The position numbers were made by a program, and so were the translations under genes. The notes beneath the pieces were generated by a model that saw only the letters and a program-made list of their open reading frames with translations, was not told the DNA's origin and ran no database searches. A stretch of DNA of 64,000 bases, from positions 1-64,000 of IMG/VR virus record IMGVR_UViG_3300008117_000049. One strand, given 5' to 3'. Below, in pieces: positions 29,492 to 36,957 of the stretch. Source of the stretch: a virus. How positions within the stretch are numbered: the first letter of the stretch is position 1; every line of letters begins with the position of its first letter.

Positions 29492-29516
29492 CCCTGTTTT
29501 ATTTTATAAAACAGGG
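29492..29516 (+). terminator. Terminator after the dimer glycosylase gene
   Basis: CCCTGTTTTA (29492-29501) and TAAAACAGGG (29507-29516) form a perfect 10-bp stem with a 5-nt loop, followed by TAATCTTTTA. Confidence 0.75.
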
Positions 29517-29540
29517 TAATCTTTTATAGAGGTAAATTAT

Positions 29541-29888
29541 ATGAAAGATTCACGCAAAGGCGAAACGCTTTGGAGCGAATGGTTCGGCATTGACTATAAA
29601 AGAAATATTCCAAACTCACTAATCTTTTATACAGAAGAGCATGTTTATCTAGATAATGAAATAGTAAAACGAGCACTTGCTTCAGCCCTACAAAGAGACG
29701 GCACAACCGACTCTCTTGGTGGGGCTTTTCGCTTATTAGACGGAGTTATCAGCGTACATCACGGGCACGCTGGCTTTGTCGGTGGCGAAGATGAACTAAC
29801 AAAATGCGACACAAACGGAATGACAATCTATGAAGATAACGCAGAGGGCGTTATCCCGATTACATGGGTTGAGATAGATGTCAATTGA
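29541..29888 (+). CDS. Hypothetical protein
   Basis: 115 aa with an AGAGG ribosome site upstream. Features include ETLWSEWFGIDYKRN at the N terminus, a Gly/His-rich VHHGHAGFVGGEDE segment, and an end PITWVEIDVN. The His cluster could bind metal. It overlaps the next gene, a WhiB-like regulator, by 11 nt, so both are probably made together. Confidence 0.6.
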   Translation: MKDSRKGETLWSEWFGIDYKRNIPNSLIFYTEEHVYLDNEIVKRALASALQRDGTTDSLGGAFRLLDGVISVHHGHAGFVGGEDELTKCDTNGMTIYEDNAEGVIPITWVEIDVN

Positions 29889-30345
29889 AAAAACCAAATG
29901 GATAAACGATTCCTTATGCTCTAAAAAAGAAAATGAAAAAATAATTGAGTATTTCTTTTCTGAGAAATTAGAAGAAAAACATATTGCTAAAAACTTATGT
30001 TTTAGTTGTCCCGTAAGAAAAGACTGTATCAAATTTGCTTTAGAAGAAAAAGAAATATGGGGAATTTGGGGTGGCAGAGATGAGCACGAAATTCGTAGGA
30101 TTTTATCCGTTGATGCCAACGGAGACGAGTGCCGTAGAGATAGATACCCGCAATGTCCTTATTGTTTTGCTAGAACCGAGAAACTAAAAACTTATATTGT
30201 TGATTTACCTGGCGGTGGCAGATGGACAACTGCTCGTATGGTTGAGTGTGTAGATTGTGGTTTTGCTTGGAAGAGCAGAACAAGTGCTAATGCGGTAAAT
30301 GCTTATCACGCAATAAAAGCAGATAAGAAGAAAAACAAAAAGTAA
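29878..30345 (+). CDS. WhiB-like Fe-S transcription regulator fused to a zinc ribbon
   Basis: 155 aa. The WhiB signature is complete: C14, then C41-x2-C44-x5-C50 for the 4Fe-4S cluster, followed by the turn GIWGGRDEHE. Residues from about 95 add a second unit, CPYC...CVDCGFAWKSR, which reads as a zinc ribbon, and a Lys-rich end. WhiB proteins are confined to Actinobacteria and their phages and bind the main sigma factor. The extra ribbon is unusual and could bind nucleic acid. It ends head to head with the next minus-strand gene with no spacer. Confidence 0.88.
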   Translation: MSIEKTKWINDSLCSKKENEKIIEYFFSEKLEEKHIAKNLCFSCPVRKDCIKFALEEKEIWGIWGGRDEHEIRRILSVDANGDECRRDRYPQCPYCFARTEKLKTYIVDLPGGGRWTTARMVECVDCGFAWKSRTSANAVNAYHAIKADKKKNKK

Positions 30346-31551
30346 TTACAGTCTTACTGGAATTACGCTGATGTTCTCTCTTGGGTCATAATCTCCACCA
30401 AAAACCAATGTCAATAGTCCGGGCTTAGATTCTAAGCCAGCCCTATCTCTAAACCAATCTGAGCCTGGGTCAGTTGTTGGACATTGAATCCAAAGACGCT
30501 CTCCAATATCCATACTTCTAAAGTTATGGTAATGACCAGATACCCAAATGTCTGCCCCGCCTAATGCGGTTTGACCTGCTGATTGCTGAGATAAATATTT
30601 CAAGACATTGTTCTGAGTTGCTTGGTGTCCGTGAAAAATTCCAAGCAGTGTTCCATTGACGGCAACTGTCAAGGTTTGATGTCCAGAAGATGGAAAACGA
30701 AACTCTACATGAGATAGTGCTGGGTTCTCGGCACAAGCGTCTTGAACAGCGGAAGCAATTTCAACATTCCAGCCGTCTGCTGGGTCGGTAGCAACTTGGC
30801 GAGACACTTCATCGTGATTTCCATTTACTACTGGCACTATCAGCCTTTCACAATATGGGGCTAATGCTTTTATTTGTGCCATAAGTAATCTACGAGCAAC
30901 TCTTACTTGCTCTGTTAGACCTAAGTCGGATGCCGATACGCTTTGTAATCTTCCGCCTTGACTTGTATTACCTTCTACATGGTCGCCAGGCAAACCTAAA
31001 ACTATTGTTCCAAGGTTCAAACCTAACTTTTGTAATCCTTTAAATCTTTCAACTGACTGCTCTGTAAGATTTAGCAATCTATCTATTGACTCTTGAGTTC
31101 CGCCAGAGCCAGTTTTCTTACCAATCTGTTGGTCGCTAGGAAAAACTCCGTAAGCACCCTCGCCAGTAAAAGTTTTAATTCCACGGCGTGGTCGCCACTT
31201 TTTTACTTCATCAATTAATTTTTCTGCGTCTAGTCGGTCTGCTTGTTCAACGCCTACTGGAAGAAGATTTACTCTTACTGACTCAAGCCACTCTCCAGAA
31301 TAAACTTGCCAACGAGAACGACGCAGTGAAGAAACTGCCCAAGCATTTGGGTCTAAACCAAAATCTTCAAGAATTGATTTTGTATCTGGCAATTGTCCTG
31401 CTGGGCTTGGTTTGGAAACAATAAAACCACCCCTAGATTCATCAACATCTAAGCGTGGTCGCCATTCTTCTGGTGTCTGTTGTATGTATCTTCTATCAGA
31501 GCCAGTAGTTCCTGGGCTGGACATATTTTCAAGTCTGTCTGAAATGGTCAT
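30346..31551 (-). CDS. Calcineurin-like metallophosphoesterase
   Basis: 401 aa. Metal-binding motifs are visible in order: LGLPGDHVEG (~187), VNGNHDE (~245), FHGHQ (~310) and SGHYHN (~340). These are the MRE11/SbcD-like phosphoesterase signatures. The N-terminal 140 residues (WQVYSGEWLESVRVNLLP) resemble an extra domain seen in actinophage versions. It may act as a nuclease or a phosphatase. It follows an HTH gene with a one-base overlap and is the last gene of a three-gene minus operon that converges with the WhiB gene. Confidence 0.8.
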   Translation of the reverse strand: MTISDRLENMSSPGTTGSDRRYIQQTPEEWRPRLDVDESRGGFIVSKPSPAGQLPDTKSILEDFGLDPNAWAVSSLRRSRWQVYSGEWLESVRVNLLPVGVEQADRLDAEKLIDEVKKWRPRRGIKTFTGEGAYGVFPSDQQIGKKTGSGGTQESIDRLLNLTEQSVERFKGLQKLGLNLGTIVLGLPGDHVEGNTSQGGRLQSVSASDLGLTEQVRVARRLLMAQIKALAPYCERLIVPVVNGNHDEVSRQVATDPADGWNVEIASAVQDACAENPALSHVEFRFPSSGHQTLTVAVNGTLLGIFHGHQATQNNVLKYLSQQSAGQTALGGADIWVSGHYHNFRSMDIGERLWIQCPTTDPGSDWFRDRAGLESKPGLLTLVFGGDYDPRENISVIPVRL

Positions 31552-31823
31552 TATTTACCTGCTACTAAATTGAAGCAACCGCAGTCTTTACGCCTATGTC
31601 TGTCAACGGTGCTTAGGCTTATGTCATATCCTTCTTCACGAAGTATTTTTGACAGGGCTACATTTGTAACTCTGCCGGGAACTCCCTCTGGAACATCAAA
31701 AGTTTCAGTGAGAGTTTTTTTATCTTTTTCTGACAACACATTTCCAGAAAGCAAAAGACCAATCTTACAAAGTTTGATATTTGATTCTTTAGATGCCGAC
31801 TGTAATTTGTCTGATAGCGACAT
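31551..31823 (-). CDS. Helix-turn-helix DNA-binding protein
   Basis: 90 aa. The segment RVTNVALSKILREEGYDISL and following STVDRHRRKDC make a clear helix-turn-helix with a basic recognition helix. The C terminus has a Cys pair (CGCF). It overlaps the phosphoesterase by one base. Similar HTH proteins precede phosphoesterases in other actinophages, so the pair may act together. It could be a regulator or a DNA-targeting partner. Confidence 0.65.
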   Translation of the reverse strand: MSLSDKLQSASKESNIKLCKIGLLLSGNVLSEKDKKTLTETFDVPEGVPGRVTNVALSKILREEGYDISLSTVDRHRRKDCGCFNLVAGK

Positions 31824-31870
31824 TTATAATCCTTTGGTCAGGTGTCATTATTTATGATACTTGATAGCGG

Positions 31871-32212
31871 CTAAGAGCGAACCCCTAAATCGCTCTTTTT
31901 TGAACGGCGTGTCTTGGCTGGTTCTACGGGCTGTGCTGGGATAAGAAAGTCTTTTATTAGTGTAAGTTCCGTCGTTGTTTTTAGTGCGTGGGCTTCAATT
32001 GTGTTTACTCTGTCAGCCAGCGATGTTCCGCCATTTTCCCAGAGTTGATGTTCTACTCTGGACAATCTGTCTGAAACAGTTCTTCCGTTTTCATCAACTC
32101 CTATGGCATCTCCAATTCGTTTTGCAACTTTATAGATGGCTAATAAAGCCCCAAAAATAACACCGACGGCAGTTATAACAGCAGCAACTGTAAAAATAAG
32201 TTCTTGTGGCAT
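31871..32212 (-). CDS. Membrane protein with coiled coil
   Basis: 113 aa. One N-terminal transmembrane segment (residues ~5-27, VAAVITAVGVIFGALLAIYK) is followed by a polar helical region (VSDRLSRVEHQLWENG) and a basic tail (KTRRSKKSD). This single-span-plus-coil topology occurs in some holins and spanin-like proteins, but it is far from the endolysin. It is the first gene of the minus operon 32212-30346. Confidence 0.55.
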   Translation of the reverse strand: MPQELIFTVAAVITAVGVIFGALLAIYKVAKRIGDAIGVDENGRTVSDRLSRVEHQLWENGGTSLADRVNTIEAHALKTTTELTLIKDFLIPAQPVEPAKTRRSKKSDLGVRS

Positions 32213-32333
32213 AGGTTAGAATATAACTCTCACTCGGTCTTCCATAGAAGATTTTTATAACAATAGTTTATCTAATAAACGGGTACTCTATTTTAAAAAA
32301 TTGGCGTTTCTAGGTGTATTTGTCTGGGTGAAG

Positions 32334-32342
32334 TGCTACTAT
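32334..32342 (+). promoter_or_regulatory. Extended -10 promoter element for the primase-helicase gene
   Basis: TGCTACTAT contains the extended -10 TGn followed by TACTAT (5 of 6 consensus). It lies in the 186-nt divergent gap 32213-32398, about 57 nt before the ATG at 32399. No good -35 box is present, as expected for extended -10 promoters. The rest of the gap shows no gene. Confidence 0.4.
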
Positions 32343-32398
32343 TTTTTAGATAAGACAAGAGAAAGAGACGGTATTTTGGAAAGGATATTTAGAGACTG

Positions 32399-35032
32399 AT
32401 GTCCTCTGACCACAAAGATAGATTGAAAAAAGCCACCCTATGGTACGCAACTCAAGGGTGGAAATTGCTTCCTTGCTACGGAATAAATGATTCTGGTCGC
32501 TGTACCTGTAATGGACAGCACGACGAACCTAAAGATGTAGGTAAGCACCCAGCCATTGGCGACTGGAATACTCGCTCTACTGACGATAAATCAACCATTG
32601 AAACTTGGTGGAATAACTCTCCAGACAACAACATCGGTGTTGTGTGCCACAAATCAGGCTTTTTTGTAATTGATATTGACCCCCGCTCTGGTGGTATTGA
32701 TTCTTGGGAAAAGTTCCAAGAACTTATGGAATATGATTTGCCTCAAACCGTTGAAGCCTATACAGGTGCTTATTCATACAACGGTAAAAATTCTCGTGGT
32801 CGCCACATCTACTACCGTGTAGCCGATAACGAAAAACTTATTGGAAATCTGAAGTCTATGAATTTGCCAGGTATAGACATAAAACATAACGGGTATGTTT
32901 TACTTGCCCCATCGCGGCACTTTTCTGGAATTCAATATGAGTGGGTAGAGGGTAAAGCACCTTGGCAAATACCTATTGCCGAAGCCAACGAAAAAATGCT
33001 TTCAGTTTTACGCAAAGGTGGTCGTAGAAACTCTGGAACTTCTCTTGGCGTTAGCGATTGGGATTCTTTTGCTGGACTTGAGTACCGTGGCGAGTCCGTA
33101 GATATTGCTAAGTTTTTTGAAGAAGGTATTGACGAAGGCTCCCGTGCTGTTGATATCTACAAACTTGCCTGTGCTTTAGCAAACAAAATGGGAGTTGAAA
33201 CCGAATACAAGCGTATGGCTATTGAAACTCTAATGATTCGTTTCAACCACGAAAAAGTTAGACCGCCTATGGAACTTGAGGGACCTAACTCTCTACTTAT
33301 GCACACTCGTCGTGCTATAGAGTTTGTGGCTTCTAATCCAGTTACCGAACAAGTTTGGCCTGGGCTTCAGGATTGGGCTATTAAAAATCAAGCACAGAAT
33401 AGTGTTGGTTATCAAGGCACCCCAGAAAGACAGAGCACATCTGACCCAGACGATGTTGAATACCTAACTACTGACCTACACGGAACCGTTGGCGGTGCGA
33501 TTGATGAAGCAGCAAGAAACGGTATGTCAATTGCTCAAGCATTTGGCTCTGGCGACATTGATATTCCAAAAGACCCTGACGCAATTACGGAAGCCGAGGG
33601 TGGAACTCCTGGCAAGCGTTCTTTGTCTGATATTGGTAATGGTCGTAGGTTAGTGGATTCTTTTGGCTCTTCTATTCGCTATACGCCGGGAATTGGTTGG
33701 TTTATTTGGAACGGTCAGTATTGGAGAGCAGACGCAGAAAATCTTGGTATGCAAGAACTTGCTAAAAAACTTGCTCCAATTATTGCTTCTGAAGTTACTC
33801 AGTATGATGACCCAGATAAAAAGAACGATGTTGTGAAATGGGCAAATCAAGCAAAAGGAAATGGTCGCCTAAACGGTGCTATTGAAAGTTCTAACTCTGA
33901 CCCAAGAGTTGTTACTCAAGTTGAGCATTGGGATAGCGATAAAAACTTGCTTGGTGTTGCTAATGGAGTTGTAGATTTGAAAACTGGCGAACTGCTAAAG
34001 GGAAAGCCAGAACTACACATTACTAAACGAGCACCTGTCGGATACACTCAGGGGCTTCGCAATGTGCGTTGGGAAGAGTTCATCAACTACGCTACTGGTG
34101 GAGATAAAGAACTTCAGGATTGGTTACAGCGTGCTGCTGGCTACACTCTTACTGGCTTAAACAATCAAGATGTTATGTTTTTAGTTTATGGTCCGCCAGG
34201 TTCAGGTAAAAACACATTTGTTGAAGCATTAGTAAAAGCATTAGGAACACAGCAATACTCTTGGCCACTTGATTCAAGTATCTTGGCTCAGGGCGATGGT
34301 ATGTCTTCAAGCACTGACCTTTATCACTGGGCTGAGTTGCGTGGTCGCCGTATGGTTTGGGTTGATGAGTTGCCAGAATCAGAAAGACTAAAAGAGAACT
34401 CGGTAAAGAAACTTACTGGTTCATCTGAAATCTCTGCTCGTTCTCCTGGTGAAAAGCCTTTTACATTTGAGTCGATGGCTAAGTTGTGGGTAACTACTAA
34501 CCACAGACCGATAATTACAGATGAAGCAATGTGGAGAAGACTTAGACCAGTTCCTTGGTCAAATGTTCCTGAGTCGCCAGACCCAGAACTAAAAGCGTAT
34601 CTGTTTGACCCTGAAGGTGCTTTGCCAGCAGTATTGGCTTGGGCTGTTGAAGGTGCCGTAAAGTATTTGAACTCTAGTGCTAGAGACCCGCTTGGTTGGT
34701 GTTCTGCGGTTAGAGAGTCTGCTGAGATGTACCAAAAGAACGAAGACCGTATCGGTATGTTCCTTGAAGAAGTGGCAAAAGAGTCTGAGGGCACTATGCT
34801 TTCTGTAAAAATTCTTTACAGTGTCTATCGTGCTTGGTCGGAAGACCGTGGTGAAAGACCACTAACTCAAATCCGTTTTCAGCGTAAGTTGTCGGATAGA
34901 GGTCTTACTATAGACGGTCAAGGCTCTAAAGCGGTAGTAAAAGATATGATGCTTTTACCTAAGCCAGTAGAGCCACAGCCAGAAATCAACTGGGCTGAAG
35001 TAGAACTGAGAAGTAGAAATCACTTGTTCTAG
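32399..35032 (+). CDS. Primase-polymerase / SF3 helicase (D5-like)
   Basis: 877 aa replicative primase-helicase. The N-terminal prim-pol domain shows GWKLLPCYGINDSGRC, VIDIDPRSGG (~91) and SRGRHIYYRV. A CTCNGQH motif near residue 38 may bind zinc. The C-terminal half has D5-type sequence (LGVANGVVDLKTGELLKGKP) and a superfamily 3 helicase with Walker A GPPGSGKNTFVEA (~597), Walker B RMVWVDELPES and the sensor VTTNHRP. It would unwind DNA and prime the family A polymerase. It is divergent from the 32212 operon and ends before a structured leader. Confidence 0.92.
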   Translation: MSSDHKDRLKKATLWYATQGWKLLPCYGINDSGRCTCNGQHDEPKDVGKHPAIGDWNTRSTDDKSTIETWWNNSPDNNIGVVCHKSGFFVIDIDPRSGGIDSWEKFQELMEYDLPQTVEAYTGAYSYNGKNSRGRHIYYRVADNEKLIGNLKSMNLPGIDIKHNGYVLLAPSRHFSGIQYEWVEGKAPWQIPIAEANEKMLSVLRKGGRRNSGTSLGVSDWDSFAGLEYRGESVDIAKFFEEGIDEGSRAVDIYKLACALANKMGVETEYKRMAIETLMIRFNHEKVRPPMELEGPNSLLMHTRRAIEFVASNPVTEQVWPGLQDWAIKNQAQNSVGYQGTPERQSTSDPDDVEYLTTDLHGTVGGAIDEAARNGMSIAQAFGSGDIDIPKDPDAITEAEGGTPGKRSLSDIGNGRRLVDSFGSSIRYTPGIGWFIWNGQYWRADAENLGMQELAKKLAPIIASEVTQYDDPDKKNDVVKWANQAKGNGRLNGAIESSNSDPRVVTQVEHWDSDKNLLGVANGVVDLKTGELLKGKPELHITKRAPVGYTQGLRNVRWEEFINYATGGDKELQDWLQRAAGYTLTGLNNQDVMFLVYGPPGSGKNTFVEALVKALGTQQYSWPLDSSILAQGDGMSSSTDLYHWAELRGRRMVWVDELPESERLKENSVKKLTGSSEISARSPGEKPFTFESMAKLWVTTNHRPIITDEAMWRRLRPVPWSNVPESPDPELKAYLFDPEGALPAVLAWAVEGAVKYLNSSARDPLGWCSAVRESAEMYQKNEDRIGMFLEEVAKESEGTMLSVKILYSVYRAWSEDRGERPLTQIRFQRKLSDRGLTIDGQGSKAVVKDMMLLPKPVEPQPEINWAEVELRSRNHLF

Positions 35033-35074
35033 TGGTGTCTAACACATTAGATTCTATAAATATGTTGTAGGATA

Positions 35075-35127
35075 AACCCGTCGAGTTGCGGGAGAGTAAC
35101 AAGACTGGGTTGGGGTCGCAAGACCCC
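35075..35127 (+). promoter_or_regulatory. Structured 5' leader (riboswitch-like) of the glycosyltransferase gene
   Basis: Two stems are visible. AACCC-GTC (35075-35082) pairs with GAC-T-GGGTT (35103-35111), enclosing a short GTT/AAC pairing. GGGGTC (35112-35117) pairs with GACCCC (35122-35127) around a GCAA tetraloop. Alternative pairings compete: CCCG 35077-35080 with CGGG 35089-35092, and GGG 35107-35109 with CCC 35129-35131. The leader ends 23 nt before the ATG at 35151. It matches no riboswitch class that I can recall. Confidence 0.45.
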
Positions 35128-35150
35128 GCCCACCTAAAAGAAAGATAAAT

Positions 35151-36002
35151 ATGAAAATCGTTATAGCGACACCAATGTATGGCGGTAACTCAAAGAGTGT
35201 GTATGTGTCTTGTCTGACACAACTTACTGGTGAATTGGCTAAGGCTGGGCACTCAGTAAATATTATGTCCATCACAAACGAAAGTTTGATTACTAGAGCA
35301 AGAAACACTCTTACTCATATGTTTTTGAAAAGCGATGCTGACGCTTTGCTTTTTATTGATGGAGACCACGGTTGGGTTTCTGAAGACATAGTAAAAATGG
35401 TTAACTCAGGTAAAGATTTGATTGGTGCTATCTACCCAATGAAATCAATAAATTGGGATAATGTTCGCAAGGCTGCTCTTGCTGGGAAACCAAATCTAGA
35501 ACTTTACTCTGGAAATTTTGCCGTGAACTTTTTACCAGAACAGCAGAACTTTAAGGCAGATGAACCTTTCAAAGTTCGTGATGTTGGTACTGGAATGATG
35601 TTTATTCGTAGAAATGTTTTGGAAGAAATTGCTAAATCAGATTTAGTAAAGAGATACCACAACAATTCTCCTAGCGTAGAAATACCTATGGGAGAAGAAA
35701 TAGTTGAATTCTTTACAACTTACATTACCCCTGAGCCAGAATCTATTTTGCTTTCTGAAGATTATGCTTTCTGCGACATCTGGCGTAAGTTGGGACACGA
35801 TGCTTGGGCTGCTCCTTGGGTAAGAATTACTCACGCTGGAGAATTTAATTTCCCAGGTTATTTCTTGAGTACTTTAGAAATTCAAGGTCAAGTAGAAGAT
35901 GACCCAGACAAAACTCCTAGTCAGCCTGTTCCTGCTGAATTGAGTCAAGAAGATTCTTTACAGTTGTTGGATACCATTGTCGCTGATTCTGAGTCGGAAT
36001 AG
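35151..36002 (+). CDS. GT-A type glycosyltransferase (family 2-like)
   Basis: 283 aa. The start MKIVIATPMYGG and the DADALLFIDGDHGWVSEDIV segment contain the DxD-type metal/nucleotide-sugar site of GT-A enzymes. VGTGMMFIRRNVLEEI and the C-terminal LSEDYAFCDIWRKLGHDAW (acceptor loop) are typical of family 2-like transferases in phages. Likely acceptors are hypermodified bases or virion proteins. It has a structured leader and its last 86 nt overlap the serine recombinase on the other strand. Confidence 0.8.
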   Translation: MKIVIATPMYGGNSKSVYVSCLTQLTGELAKAGHSVNIMSITNESLITRARNTLTHMFLKSDADALLFIDGDHGWVSEDIVKMVNSGKDLIGAIYPMKSINWDNVRKAALAGKPNLELYSGNFAVNFLPEQQNFKADEPFKVRDVGTGMMFIRRNVLEEIAKSDLVKRYHNNSPSVEIPMGEEIVEFFTTYITPEPESILLSEDYAFCDIWRKLGHDAWAAPWVRITHAGEFNFPGYFLSTLEIQGQVEDDPDKTPSQPVPAELSQEDSLQLLDTIVADSESE

Positions 36003-36588
36003 AATCTTTATTTAGACCGTCAGCAATCTTTCTAAACGAATCCCCTTTAGAACGCTCAAAAACAATTCTGTCTTTGACTTCTTGAGGGGTTTTGTTCATC
36101 GGCCCCATGTCTTTACCCCAAACTATTCCCCTAGCCCTGCGGTCTTTGTGGACATCTTTCTGACGCTCAGAAATAATTCCACGCTCCATCTCAGCCAAGG
36201 CAGACATAATTGTGACAACAAAACGACCTTGATATGAAGAAGTGTCCAAATTTAGGTCAAGCATAACTAAACGCCAACCGTTGCTATTGGCTCGGTCAAT
36301 GATGCTCAAAAAGTCCTTTGTAGAGCGTGCTAGACGGTCTATGCGGGTGACAAATAAAGCGTGTGCTTCTTTGTTATCTAGTCTTTTTAAAGCCCCTGAA
36401 AGGGCTGGGCGACCCGAAATAGACTTACCTGAGCGACCCTCTTCTCTAACTAACTCAAACTGCGTGTAGCCAGCCAACTCTGCTGCTTGCCTAAGTTGTC
36501 GCTCTTGGACATCTAGGCTTACGCCATCACTAACTTGAAGTTGTGTAGATACACGAGCATAGAGCAAGGCTAGTTCATTATTGGTCAA
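35917..36588 (-). CDS. Small serine recombinase (resolvase/invertase type)
   Basis: 223 aa. The N-terminal catalytic domain has LLYARVSTQLQ with the nucleophilic Ser, VTRIDRLARSTKDFL, and ALAEMERGIISERQ, all diagnostic of resolvase/invertase enzymes. A short C-terminal HTH of about 45 residues (SKGDSFRKIADGLNKD) should bind DNA. It lacks the large domains of serine integrases, so it is more like a resolvase or invertase. It overlaps the previous gene head to head by 86 nt and the next minus gene by 11 nt. Its target site is not evident. Confidence 0.88.
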   Translation of the reverse strand: MTNNELALLYARVSTQLQVSDGVSLDVQERQLRQAAELAGYTQFELVREEGRSGKSISGRPALSGALKRLDNKEAHALFVTRIDRLARSTKDFLSIIDRANSNGWRLVMLDLNLDTSSYQGRFVVTIMSALAEMERGIISERQKDVHKDRRARGIVWGKDMGPMNKTPQEVKDRIVFERSKGDSFRKIADGLNKDSIPTQNQRQWYPTTVKNLLDSIQQEQAD

Positions 36589-36919
36589 GGTTCTCCTGTT
36601 TGGCTTCTGCTAGTTGAGCCTTACGCTTTATCTTATACTCTTTAGCCAAATGCTCGTCTGTCTTGTTTTTAGAATGTACAGTTTTTACCTTATCCATTCC
36701 ACAACTGCGGAAGCAGTCTGAGCCAGTTAGAACATCTATCCACTCAACGCCCTTTTCAGTTTTTACATGCTTTACAAATCGGTGTCGGCCGGGCCAACCT
36801 TTTATTTTTAGTTCTGTGCCGGGTTTTACATAACGACCATTGATTTGTAGTTCCGTTGTGATTTCCCATTTATCATTTGGTCTTGGTCCAGACGGAACCG
36901 TTGCTTTTCTTTTTTTCAT
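36578..36919 (-). CDS. Conserved actinophage hypothetical protein
   Basis: 113 aa from the ATG at 36919, which has AGGAG seven bases upstream; the longer in-frame start at 36955 is not supported. The pattern KWEITTELQINGRYVKPGTE then a GWPGRHRFVKHV beta turn, a WIDVLTG strand and a FRSCGMDKVKTVH end matches a protein found widely in actinobacteriophages. It is a small beta protein and its function is unknown. The C terminus is Lys/Glu-rich. Co-oriented with the serine recombinase and overlapping it. Confidence 0.65.
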   Translation of the reverse strand: MKKRKATVPSGPRPNDKWEITTELQINGRYVKPGTELKIKGWPGRHRFVKHVKTEKGVEWIDVLTGSDCFRSCGMDKVKTVHSKNKTDEHLAKEYKIKRKAQLAEAKQENLDQ

Positions 36920-36957
36920 AGTTTTACTCCTATACCTATATGTATATAGTATCACTT

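Noticed and set aside
31570-31857. Plus-strand open frame opposite the HTH gene
   Set aside because: The minus-strand HTH frame has a recognisable motif and operon overlap; the plus frame has neither.
35917-36588. Phage integrase with attachment site, implying a temperate phage
   Set aside because: The recombinase lacks the large C-terminal domains of serine integrases, and no integration-type site, tyrosine integrase or clear immunity repressor is next to it.
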